Source of the DNA: Brachionus rotundiformis
Lineage: Eukaryota; Rotifera; Eurotatoria; Ploima; Brachionidae
Length of the DNA: 64,000 bases
Direction of reading: 5' to 3'
Assembly: GCA_016802295.1 (NCBI GenBank)
Contig: JAESIW010000115.1
Span: 1,479,995-1,543,994 of the forward strand
The position numbers and the translations under genes are program-made. Below the pieces are notes generated by a model. The model saw only the letters and a program-made list of their open reading frames with translations, made no database searches and had not been told where the DNA came from. Position 1 is the first letter of the stretch, and each line of letters starts with the position of its first letter. This document shows, in pieces, positions 48,565 to 59,445 of the stretch.

Positions 48565-49623
48565 TTATTCAGAAGCAAATATTCTAATTATGTCTTTGGT
48601 GCTACAAGGATAGCTAGTAATTGGGCATCTATTGTGCACTTTTATAAATTTAAAAATGCATGGATAACAAAAAACAAAACCAGAAACAGATAATACACAT
48701 TCATTTGTTCTTTTTTTGGTACATAAGGGACACAAATTATGATTGTTTGAATTCTTAAAAAAACTGCTTTGTACTATTTTATCAGGAAGTGTAGGTGGTG
48801 GAACCAAATCCTCTTCTTGAGCTAAATTTTGACCAAAAATATTCTGTAAAGGTGTCGTAAAAACATTTGCCTGGTTCGTGAACGATTCGTTTTCTTGATA
48901 ATCTTGATACCACTTTAAAAATTGAACAAAATACAATGCATTGGTCATGCAATTATTAAAAAATAATAAAATAGTTTTTAAAAAAGTGTTAGGCTTCTGA
49001 TTTTTCAAATTAAAATCGTAGACTAGCTTAAGTCCCAGAATGCTCAACAATGGCGAGTGAAAATCAGATGAATTGGTCAAAAATCTAAATCTATAGAACC
49101 AGAAAATAGAAGACCATAATAAATGGAAAAATGGATAAAATTTTAGAATAATTTTGTTAACTTTTTGTTTTATAATAGAATATTTTGTAATATTCTGTGA
49201 CAAAGATGTGGTTTGAGGTGGTTCGTCTAAATTTTTTTCCAATTTTTCATATAACTTATCTAATTTAGCTTTAAAATAAGGTAAGATGATAGAAAAGATT
49301 ATGGAAAGAAGCCGCTTTTTATTTGTTAAACCATGCCGTTTAAGACCATAAAAATGCTCAGAAAACAATGAGTCGTATACTTTTAGGTATAAAAGTTCAA
49401 TTGATGAGTGGAATATCAGATATATTTCATCGTTTAACTTTTGAAATTTTTTTAAAAAAATCAAATATTGTGATGACCATTTGTAAAAGTGGTTGAACGA
49501 GAGTCTGAAAAGAGAATTCATGTTCTCTTGGGCGAGTATATCGAAAATGGACGGTCGCTGAAGATCAGCTGTTCGACCTGTATTGGTAAGGATCGAAGCA
49601 TAGTCAGTATTTTGTCTGCTCAT
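48565..49623 (-). CDS. PEX12: Peroxisome assembly protein 12 (peroxin-12)
   Basis: Peroxisomal membrane RING-type peroxin; with PEX2 and PEX10 it forms the ligase complex that recycles the import receptor PEX5. Single exon, 352 aa, about the usual length. The N-terminal part has the family wording PSIFDILAQENMNSLFR and hydrophobic helices. The C-terminal domain has the zinc pattern CPLCTKKRTNECVLSVSGFV, FCYPCI, and CPITSYPC with IRIFASE at the end; the loss of some RING ligands is normal for PEX12. It is divergent from the ELMO gene at 51051, with a LINE tail between them. Confidence 0.92.
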   Translation of the reverse strand: MSRQNTDYASILTNTGRTADLQRPSIFDILAQENMNSLFRLSFNHFYKWSSQYLIFLKKFQKLNDEIYLIFHSSIELLYLKVYDSLFSEHFYGLKRHGLTNKKRLLSIIFSIILPYFKAKLDKLYEKLEKNLDEPPQTTSLSQNITKYSIIKQKVNKIILKFYPFFHLLWSSIFWFYRFRFLTNSSDFHSPLLSILGLKLVYDFNLKNQKPNTFLKTILLFFNNCMTNALYFVQFLKWYQDYQENESFTNQANVFTTPLQNIFGQNLAQEEDLVPPPTLPDKIVQSSFFKNSNNHNLCPLCTKKRTNECVLSVSGFVFCYPCIFKFIKVHNRCPITSYPCSTKDIIRIFASE

Positions 49624-50199
49624 TGATCGAGATATAATACATTAATTTTTTTTCATTTTTTTTAAATAAAGCTTTATATCATTTAAACTTTGATACTTTT
49701 TTTTAATTAGTATACACCCAAATTGATAGATTATTTTAATTTTAATACACAAATTAAGTAGAAGAAGCAAAATTAACAAAATTTTTCAACTAAAAAATTG
49801 TTAATTTTATTCATTTTAGAAAAACTAAATAAAAAAAGATATTTTATTAAATAAAGTTATCAATTGTAAATAAATCAAAACTCGAATTATTTCTTAATTA
49901 TTTGAGAGGTTAGAATTTAATTTAAAAACTAAATTTTAAATTAAAAATCCCAAAATTGGTTCTTCTTTGAAATTCCGGCTTAAACTTAAACCAATATAAC
50001 TTTTATACTCGTTTTTAATTTTACTTCTTTATTTTTTTTTAAACTATCTAAGCTTATTATTATATTGTGATAACTAAAATTGAAAATTTAAAATTCCTAA
50101 TTTAATTTATCCCGTATTCAATATTCAAGATATTCAAAAAATTTAGTTTTGATAAAATGGCCAATCCAATTAATTATTTCATTTTTAATAAAAACAATT
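49624..50199. other. Intergenic upstream of PEX12
   Basis: AT-rich. It should contain the PEX12 promoter. No recognisable element. Confidence 0.45.
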
Positions 50200-50665
50200 T
50201 GCTAATTAAATCCAAGTAATTTATTAATTTGTTTCCTTGCTGGAACACAAACAACAAAACAAAACTTAAACTTTACAACATCGTAGTAAAAGCAACATTG
50301 ATGTACGGAAGTGAATGTTGGGGGATGAGTGAATCTGACAAAAAGCCTTAACACCTTCCACATTGGAAGCCTGCGGAGCATTCTCGGGATACACTGGCCT
50401 GAGACATTGTGACCTATACAGAATGACAAAATCAGAGCCATTAAGTCAATGCATTAAGAAAAGCTGCGATGGCTTGGGCATGTACTTAGAATGAAAGATA
50501 CACGGATACCAAAAAGGACCCTTCAATGGACACCTTAAGGGCGACGTAAGGTAGGACGATCAGCAGTAGCATGGAGGTCAACAATCACTATAGAGTTCAT
50601 CGAAATGGGAATGACATGGGGAATAGCAAGGGCAAAAGATCGACCTGAGTGAAAATCAAAAGTAC
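50200..50665 (+). mobile_element. Non-LTR retrotransposon 3' fragment
   Basis: Frame-broken remnant of the C-terminal part of a LINE polyprotein, distinctly richer in G+C than its surroundings. Readable motifs in order: VVKATLMYGSECWGMSESD, LRSILGI, LRWLGHVLRMKDTRIPKRTL then QWTP, KVGRSAVAW, TIEFIEMGMTW. The LMYGSExW ... RWxGHVxRM ... R-P-R pattern is common to the tail of many invertebrate retrotransposons. Several stops interrupt it. No upstream RT core is present, so it is a dead 5'-truncated copy. Confidence 0.75.
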
Positions 50666-51050
50666 ATGACCCTATGCTCCACAAGGATTGAATAAGGAAA
50701 ATAAAAAACAAAAAAAAATTTATTGTGACAAGATTTAATTTTTTTCCAAAATTTTATATAAAAAGATGCAAGTGCGGATAAAATAAGAGGAGTTAGGAAA
50801 ACTGTTTTAGGTGGCTCTTGAAGAAAAAATTGACACATAAGTTAGCTATATTTAAAATATAAGAAATCTTTAACTTGAAATTATGAAAAACCTGTATTAA
50901 GTTAACTTAATTAAAAAATGAACCAAAATTTTAATACTTTAAATTTGTTTAGATTAAATTCCTTCAATTATTATAATAATTTAAATAAATTATGTCAAGT
51001 TTAAATTTTGTTTTAAAATTTGAATTAGAATTTTGATTCAAATTTAAATA
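50666..51050. other. Intergenic upstream of ELMO
   Basis: AT-rich 385 bp between the LINE fragment and the ELMO start codon. Nothing specific seen. Confidence 0.45.
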
Positions 51051-54000
51051 ATGAATAATACGAGTCTATCGAGTACCCCAACAATACCAATCAAGCAAAT
51101 ACCGACCAAAAAATTTATTCCGCTTGTGGTTGGATCGCCAAATTCTGACTTAAAAATACCAGCTAAGCTTTTTGATGTAATTCTTATTGATACCATAAAG
51201 ATTAAATTTACTTTTTAAAATTTAAATTCAGGAAGAAAAAATTCAAAATTTCATTCAAAACATCTTGCCTCAGTAAAGTTACCATTTTAGAAAGTTATAG
51301 TCTTAAACCTAATTTTTCAAGATTTGATACCAAAGATAAAAACCCTAGCTTTTATGCAATAAGGTTATGCAAAACAAATCAATATATAAATGAAAAGAAT
51401 CGATTCGAACTTCTCTGTTTGACTGAAAATATAAAATTTCATGATGTTGACTTATGTCTTAATTTGGTAAATTATTCGCTTGGCTTGATGAATTTTAAAG
51501 TAATCTATTTGATAGGAAACCGAAGTAAAAAGTTATATTGATAAAATAAATGGATCAAAAATAACAAGTGCTGACTCGCTAATTTCTCATTTAATTTCAG
51601 TGGAGAAATTTATCCATGCCGACAGAATTTTTGCATATGAGTTTTATGCTAAAGGTGGTCGAAAAATTATAATTGATTTCATAAAAGAATGTGAATCTTC
51701 GAATGAAGCTAAAAAATGGAACTTGTTATACCATTTGTTTAAAATTTTTATTATATTTATTAAAAATTGGTCTCTTTTTAATTGGGAGTCATCTGAAATT
51801 GAGCAAAAGCTTTTAAAATCAGTAATTGGTATCAATTTATTTTTATTTTAATTATTTATCCTTTACAGACATGTGAAACTCTAAATGAGTCGACTAAAGA
51901 TAGTAAAAAAGAAATAATCCCTGATTACCTGGTTTTATTATACTTACAAAATTTAAACTTCGTTGTACTAAATTGGTAATTTTTGGTTTAGTATTTAATG
52001 AATTAAATTTTTTATTTTTCTTCAAATAAGTTCAAATGCACGAGAAATAGTTTTTAGAGAAATTAAATTCCATGATATTATGTTCTTGATTCAGAGGTAA
52101 AATTTTTAATAAAAAAATTAATAATTTTATTCTTAAGATTTGCTTTATCTAGGCCTGAGATTCAAATAAAAGAAGCGCTTTTAATATTTTTAAATAACTG
52201 TTTTCTTAAAGGAGAATATCCTTTCAAAAAAGTAATCATTTTTTGATTAAAATTTTGAATTAAATTTTATTAATTAAAAAAATTAAGAATTTAAATTCAA
52301 TCCTTACACAACCATTGGCAAACTCTTTACTAAGAGAAGTAAGTTTTATTGATTTTTTTCCTTAGATAATTTTTTTAGGAACTAAGAGTGGTTAATAATT
52401 TGGATAGTGACCAACAATCTATAGATTATCCAAATGAGTCCACTCACGAGCAATCAAATTCTAAAAGAGCTCAGTTTATGAGCGCTTTAAATGAGCAGAC
52501 TAAGAGAATAAAAGACAAGATACGCAAGAAGACAACTGTTAATGATACTCAAATTCCCATTGTATTTATTTGATCTTATTCTATTTGCTCTTGCTTTGCT
52601 TTTGCTATTAAAACTTTAATTTAAATTCTTGAAATGCTATCTGTGGCTTTATTTAAATATTTTTTAATCTATTTTAAACTAATTAAAAAATACATTTTGA
52701 AGGCTTCTCTGAACGACAATAATTTTGAAAGAATCTTTAGCAATTTTGCTCAGCTACAAAAAAATATTCTCGACATTGAATTCTTGATAAGGATAAAAAC
52801 TCCTATTGACAAGGTAAATTATTTTTCAAGATCTAAGATTTATCTTTTTTAATAATTCAAATATTTAAAAGTCTCATTTATCAAGAATAAACAATATATG
52901 TAAATCTGTGTTCGAATCGAACATATCAAACTTAACAGATAAAACAATGAATGACCAAGAAAAGCTATCCAGACTTGGATGTGTGGTAAAATATCAAATT
53001 AGCAATGATAATTTTTTAATTAAATTTCAATTTTTGAAAATGAATTTAGAACATTGAAAATCCAATTGAAGACTTCGCTGAAACTCCACCCGGTATATTG
53101 GCTTTGGATTTTTTGGAATATTTTTCCGCAAACAAAATTTTCCAACCTGCTGTACAAAATGTAGTTTTTAATACCAAAATATATAGAAAATAAATTTCCT
53201 TTTTTTTTTTAGTTTGTTAATGAGCGATCTGTAAAAAGCCTCGAATACATGTTTCCTTTTGTCAAAGCAAGTGTCTATATGATAAAGCATTTTTTCGATC
53301 TTTTAAACATAGGAAAAAGTAATTTGATTTTAACTTATTGATAGTTAAAAAATTTTAATTAATTTTAAAAGATGAAATTGATAAAAAAACTGAAATTTTA
53401 TTCATTTTCTTTATACTAAGTCCTGATGGAGCTTTTGATTTTTTTGCCAAAATTTTATTGCTTTTTTACAGGCTATGGATAGAAATGAAGGCTCAGTCTA
53501 TGGACTTTGAGAGAGTATCTTTATCTAAATTAAGTTTTTTTGTAATCAAATTTAATTAAACTAAATAAAGGCACTAAATGCTTTAAAAGACTCACTGAAC
53601 ATTATTTTAACAGAATTGAACAAGACCGAAAAATCAAGTGGACAAAACTATTGTTCTATTGTTAAGAAAAAATTAGCTGACTTAAACAACTGTATTGATA
53701 CATGGAAATATGATTTGATAAAGAAAGGAAAAAATAGATATGATAAATTTGGTCTGGAACCAATAAAGTAGAAACTTGGTTTTTACCAGAAAATATTTCT
53801 AATCTTTTTGATTTTTGAAGAGAGCTTGAAAAAATGTTGACAAACGAAGTCATACAGACTCTTAGACCAAAACGTTTGAAAGTACTTTGTAAAGGTGAAA
53901 TTTTTGAGAAAACAAACTTAAAAGATAAAAAATCAAAGCGTAAATTTGAAATTTTTAATTTTTGTAAATAAAAAAATTATTTTTTTTCCAAAGAAAAACA

Positions 54001-54476
54001 ATTTTGGAATTTATCACCAGACTGTAAAACATTTAACATATCAGAATATGAGAACATGCAGTCTAGCGAATTCAAAACTACAAGTATATAAAATAAGATT
54101 GAAGATATATTTTTATCCTATTTTTTCTAATTTAGCACAATTAGACATTGAACTTATCAAGGATGTTAAAAAAGATGAGTCAAGGAAACAAATGTTTTCT
54201 ATACAGATAATTTGCTTAAGACTTGACGAACAGGGTGAAGAAACAGTAATTTTGTCTAACCAAAGCGAAGCCATAATTGATGCATGGTATGACGGATTAA
54301 CCATTTTGATAAATCCCAAACCAACTCAAAGTATAACATGCTTTGTTGATTGTTTGATTGATGTCCATTTATTAGACATCAATACGCTTGGGATAGAAAT
54401 TCCTCAAAAAATTCCCGAAATACCAGAATTACCAGCGGACTTTGACTTCAACATTAAAGATGACATCTCTCATTGA
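51051..54476 (+). CDS. ELMO: Engulfment and cell motility protein (ELMO/CED-12)
   Basis: Scaffold that pairs with DOCK180-type GEFs to activate Rac in engulfment and migration. About 18 short exons: 51051-51176, then the next coding block starting with KKFKISFKTS (acceptor GGAAG), through the exon ending at 54476. Landmarks: a Ras-binding-like region with FYAIRLCKTNQYINEKNRFE; armadillo region VEKFIHADRIFAYEFYAKGG; ELMO-domain end and linker FAETPPGILALDFLEYFS; the KQKQFWNLSPDCKTFNISEY start of the PH domain; EAIIDAWYDGLTILINP; and a C-terminal proline motif (PQKIPEIPELPADFDF) matching the DOCK SH3-binding tail. Exon phases agree where checked. Which ELMO paralogue it represents cannot be said; a single invertebrate form is likely. 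Confidence 0.88.
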
Positions 54477-55304
54477 TATTATACTAAAAAAATAATTTTT
54501 TAAGATCTAGCTTGAGGTTTTTTAATATATATTTTTTTAATTTTAAAGTAAAACTAATCAATAGTTATTTTTACAATTTAAAAATATTAATATCATTAAG
54601 AATGCTTTGTTTAAAAAAAGAATAGCATATTAATAAATTAATAAAAAAAAAGCAAAGAATATAATCTTTAAAAGAATATTATTTAGAAACTAATATGCAA
54701 CAAGATTAAATAGAAAATAAAAATTTGTCTTTTAAATTTTTAAATAATTTTTTAATATGTTTACTTAACTAGTTAGGAAACAGCTCAAAGGAAAACTCAG
54801 AAATAAACTCAGTTAAAATAAGGTTTGACTATATTTTGGTAAAAGAAAATTATTATTTTTTTCCAATTTTAACAAAACTGATTTATTCATTTATATATCC
54901 ATTTTTTTTTAAATTTAAATAACAAAAAAAAATTATGATAAATAAATAAAAATCTTTAAATTTTTAAAAAATCTTTTTTTGGTTGAACATGATTTTCAAT
55001 ATTAGCATTTTCATTATTCAGGCTTATACCATTTTTATCTTCGTTTAATAAAATTGATAATATATCATAAAGACCAAGTGTTTTTAAGAAAAGATCCTTA
55101 TTAAGTTCAGAATTTGGAACATTTATTTTAATAATAATTTGTTTTGAAATTTTAACTTTTTTAATCATTAAGAGTGAAAAGCTTTCAGAAAATAAAACTT
55201 ATAATTTCAAGATTATATAAAAAATTAGAAATAGGAATTTGTTTTTTTTTTAGTTCAAAATTTAAGTGAGATACCAAGTAAATAATTTAAATTTTTCAAT
55301 ATAT
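54477..55304. other. Intergenic, one weak small ORF
   Basis: AT-rich. A 70-codon minus-strand ORF (55168-54956, MIKKVKISKQIIIKINVPNS at its start) has a plausible composition but no recognised relative, no clear splice context and no neighbour that explains it, so it is not called a gene. Confidence 0.4.
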
Positions 55305-55670
55305 AAGTAGTAGTAGTAGTTTAAACTGGTTCTAAGCATAGCCTTAATAAGCTGTAGAAGTCGCTTCTATTTGCTTCGCCATCCAGCAATCAAGCTTTCA
55401 AACTATTTAGATTCTTTGCATTTACTATATCTTCGGGGAGTTTATTCCATCCATTCACGACTCTATTTGTAAAAAAGTTAAAACTCGGAAGACAATTCTT
55501 TATTTTTTCACGTGTTAGACAATAGCTATTTCTCCTTAATTTATACCTTCAGACACCAGGTATTGTGTTAAGACTGTTATTGATTCCTTTATTTAATTCA
55601 ATCTGTTCATAATTGTTTACCAATTTGTACATCTGAATTAGGTCACCTCTTAATCTTATTACTTGTTATT
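55305..55670 (-). mobile_element. LINE 3' tail with short-repeat terminus
   Basis: Minus-strand remnant of the end of a non-LTR retrotransposon ORF: RLRGDLIQMYKLVNN, YKLRRNSYCLTREK, FFTNRVVNGWNKLPEDIVNA, then after a stop the usual LLDGEANRS end. It finishes in an ACT trinucleotide run (TAGTAGTAGTAG on the plus strand, about 55307-55320), as expected for CR1/Jockey-like elements that end in short tandem repeats instead of poly(A). It is 5'-truncated and carries stops. Confidence 0.8.
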
Positions 55671-56348
55671 TTATATATTAATATTATTGTTTAATAAATT
55701 TTTTTAGAAAAGTAAGTTCTTTTTGAATTTTTTGTGTCTTTTCAATAAAAATTAACTCAAAGAGTTCGAGTTTTATTTTTTTCAAGTGATAAAATATCGT
55801 TGGTCTCAAAATATCATAACTGACATAAATACTAAGTCCTTTATCATTGAAATATCATAGAGTCCTTAAAATTCAATGTTTACCTTATGTCTAAATGATA
55901 TTTGAATTTCTAAAATCTATGAGTATGAAAATTTAAAATATATTTTGAATTTTTTAATTATTAAAAGCAAATAAAAAATAAATTCAAATAAAAAATATAT
56001 CCTCGACGGACCTATGAGTTTGTTTAGTTCTATTTTAATTAATTTCGTGACTAAGACTATTTTTAAAGGACCGATTGTCTATCGAAGAAGATTAAATTGC
56101 TCCGTACACTCGGTACTGGCCTACATCCTTTGTTTTTTATATTTATCTTATAGATTATACTGTCTTGTGAATTCAATATCTTATCTCAAATTGATTTTCA
56201 TAAACACTTAACAATGTCTTAATTAAAATTAATCGTATTTTGGTTAATCTTTATCAAATTATTGAGCATTTTAGACACATTTTCGATCCGTATAAATTTG
56301 TTGTAGTTGTTCATTTAAAAATAAAATTAACTCTAAATAGAATTCAAA
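55671..56348. other. Intergenic upstream of the secreted protein gene
   Basis: AT-rich with a slightly GC-richer patch at 56000-56130. The 65-codon ORF there (56014-56211) has no recognisable feature. The promoter of the gene at 56349 should be here. Confidence 0.4.
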
Positions 56349-58754
56349 ATGCTTTTTTGGATTTTCTTTGCATTTAATTGTATTGCCATCAGCATCAGCA
56401 CCAAAGAGCATTGTGAGTTACAATTTTTTATTTTTTACATAGCTATTTTATTAAATGAATATAATTATTCGCTTATTTAGCATCAGAAAACGCCAACTCT
56501 TGTATAGACTCTTGTTCTGATGGCTTTAGTACGAGATACAATGTCAATTTATCTGACGGAAATGAGAATAATCAAGACAATGATCTTGTGGAAGTTTTAG
56601 AACGCTCTGATTTACTTTCTGGTCAAGATTGCTCTCAAAATGGTAAAATTTTGATGGCAAAAAATTTTATACAACTATTCTATCTAATTGAATTTAGTTC
56701 TATTGAGAATTCCTTTCTATAAGTTAACCGAGGGAACGATCCTTCGAATTCAACTGGAATATGGTGAAATAGCCAAAGGTACCACAATACATATCGGAAA
56801 TTCACCAACCAATGATTTGTTCGGAGGTGATCGTGGAACTACCCTGCACAACTCAGAGATATACTCAAACGACACAAGTTTAAATTATTATATGAGCTCA
56901 CTAAGCTTATGTGATCAAAATGCTGATCAAAATGATCATATTGATTTATCTAAAATCTTATTACTAAATAAATCACTAAGTTTTATTAACCCACGAACTA
57001 AAATTGCCATTTATATTACGGATAATTGGTTCAGAGTTGACAATTTAGACCGTAATGTGACTGTCTACTATAGTAACAATTATCTTTTCACATTTAAAAA
57101 ATCTATACTTAGTAAACAATGTGAAAAAAGTTATCTAAGTGAATTGAATCAAATTTCACCTTTCTTATACATTGGACTGAATCGAGCCATAGTCGATTCC
57201 TCTTTGTTACCTGGTACTGGTTTATGTAAAGCAGAGGTTTCTTTTTTGAATTGTTATACCAATGCTGAACCAGATCTTGAAATAAATGTAGCTGATCTGA
57301 AATATAAACTATCAGATGAAGATAATATTTCTTGGATAAGACCATTAAGCTATCTGGAAACATCGGTAATGGAACATTCACCATGTTCTGCACAAGGTGT
57401 TGTTAAACTTAATTATGATCCAAGCAATATGAGGCGAGTAGCTCGATTTGATCTCGATTTTGGAGAGATGTTGTCCGGCTTTTCGTTCAACATTGGTGAT
57501 TCTCCTACAAATAATGCTTATGGTGGCGATACTGGAACAACATCAAATTCTGCCGAGATTCACAGCAATGATAACAGATTTTATATTTGGCTGGTACTAA
57601 AAAATTTAAAAAATAAAAATTAAACTAACCATCTTATTTATTATATTTAGAATACAAAATTTTGTGGTGATACACTTTTGTATAAAATAGAGTACAATTT
57701 ATTTCAAAGTAATGACAGGGTTACTTTTTTTGTTAGTGACCAACGAATTGAAGTAAACAATCATCGCGGCTATCACAAAATTTTCAAATCACCTTATTTG
57801 TTCAATCTAAATGGTCAAAATGTCACTTGTAATTGCTTTGACACACGATGCTATGCCGGAGTCAAGCCAGATTATGATGTTTATTTTGGAATTAATCGTG
57901 TTATTGGTGGAACTTATAGACCTGGTATTGGTTTATGTGGTGCAAAAATATCATGGTTGAAATGTGGAGGAAATTTTAAAATCAGTCCTAAAACGGTTTA
58001 TTCAGATGATGCCAAATTGGAAGCGTCTACTCTAACCAACAAAACCGAAACAACACCAGAATCAAGCGTTAAGACTACTTTTGAGGAAGAAACAACTCCC
58101 GAATTGGCATCTACAACTCCAACTAACTTGGAACTGACATCTTCAACTGAGTCTTTTATTGAAGATTTGACTACATCGACTGAATCTTTGGTAGAGGCTG
58201 AAATAATTCAAGATTCGAACACTGAAACCGAAGATATAAATGACTTCACTACATCTGTTAATATATTGGAACTTTTGAAAAGTTCTTCACTGGAAATAGC
58301 GGAAAAAATTGAAAAAGAGTTAGAAGAGTCAGAAGAAGAGACAGATGATGAGGAAAACATGGACTTACATAGTGAAGAAGACGCGAAAGACATCGAAGAA
58401 GATGAGAGAATTATCAGTGATTCAAAAGATAGTAAGTTGGTAAAGGGTCGTCCCTTATTAATTGAACAAAATGTGACCAAAGTTGATCCAATTCCAAATG
58501 AGAATGCAAATCCTGAAGAAATTATAGGTAAATTTATTAGAGTTAATCAAAAAAATTTTATTTATTCTTTTAATTTAGATTATTCCAAATATTGTACCGA
58601 GGAAAATATAAATAATAATCTTATCTATCATGAACACAAGACTGATTCTGATAAATTTATTTTCTGTGAAAAAGTAGACAGAGCTATTATACTAATTTGT
58701 CCACTTAATATGAATTGGTCTCAAAAATTTTTGCAATGCTTACAAAACGTTTAA
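56349..58754 (+). CDS. Secreted protein, two repeats of an unknown domain plus chitin-binding-like tail
   Basis: Five exons: 56349-56412, 56481-56642, 56698-57593, 57651-58527 and 58579-58754; 724 aa. Residues 1-16 form a signal peptide (MLFWIFFAFNCIAISI). A short Asp/Glu/Asn-rich stretch precedes two copies of a ~190-residue domain. Their matching parts are TTIHIGNSPTNDLFGGDRGT and FSFNIGDSPTNNAYGGDTGT, each followed by EIYSND or EIHSND, and ending LPGTGLCKAEVSFLNC and RPGIGLCGAKISWLKC. A Thr/Ser/Glu-rich, probably glycosylated or extended linker follows, then a cysteine segment (YCTEEN, DKFIFCEK, ICPLNMNWSQ, CLQ) patterned like a CBM14 chitin-binding domain. The last intron (58528-58578) is 51 bp and in frame, so it could be retained. 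An extracellular-matrix role is inferred. Confidence 0.75.
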
Positions 58755-59440
58755 TGTTAGATTAAAAAAAAGTGTTAGTTTTAAATTTGTAAATTAAAAA
58801 ATAAAATCTTTTATTAAAAATTTTTTTTTTAAACATATTTTAATTTAATCAATTGTCGAAAGCTAAAGTTTGATAATTAATTGACTCTTATGAACCAAAT
58901 ATAGCTTGAAATTTTCTTGATTACTTTTTTTATCTTTATTGATTAGAATTTGAAAAAAAGTTATTTCCTAGTTATGAAAAAATAAATTATTTAAAATTTA
59001 AAAAATTGTTTAAAAAAAACCTTGTAATTGTCAACAAAGCTGTCAACATATTTAAGTTCAGAAAATTAAAAAAAGGATTTTCATTCTTAACAAAGAAAAG
59101 GAAAGATAATTTTATTTTCGTAATTACTAGTAACAAATAGTTAATTGTTGGTGAGCTTACAGCAATTAAGTTTTGTAATGAATAGGGCAATTTTTGATTA
59201 ATGTCTTACATTCAAAGATGGTCTTGAGTATCAATCTGTCATAAAATGAAACTGAATATACATAAAAAATTTTAAAAAATTTATACCGTGTACCCTTGCA
59301 AAAACCAAAACTCAGATTTTAGCCCAGGCATCACGTTTCATCTCGCCCACGTTAAACTCCCTTTTGATGCGTGCATTAAAATGCAGATTTTTCATTAATG
59401 ATTAAAAAAAATTTTTTTTTATTAAAAATATATTTTCTAG
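58755..59440. other. Intergenic, 3' flank
   Basis: AT-rich 3' flank of the secreted-protein gene, then a GC-richer patch at 59285-59380 that may be decayed repeat sequence beyond the LINE end. No gene. Confidence 0.45.
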
Positions 59441-59445
59441 CTTTA

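Noticed and set aside
54956..55168. 70-codon minus-strand ORF
   Set aside because: AT-driven composition, no recognised similarity and no splice or promoter context; too weak for a gene call.
56014..56211. 65-codon plus-strand ORF upstream of the secreted-protein gene
   Set aside because: No family likeness and generic hydrophobic composition; likely chance.
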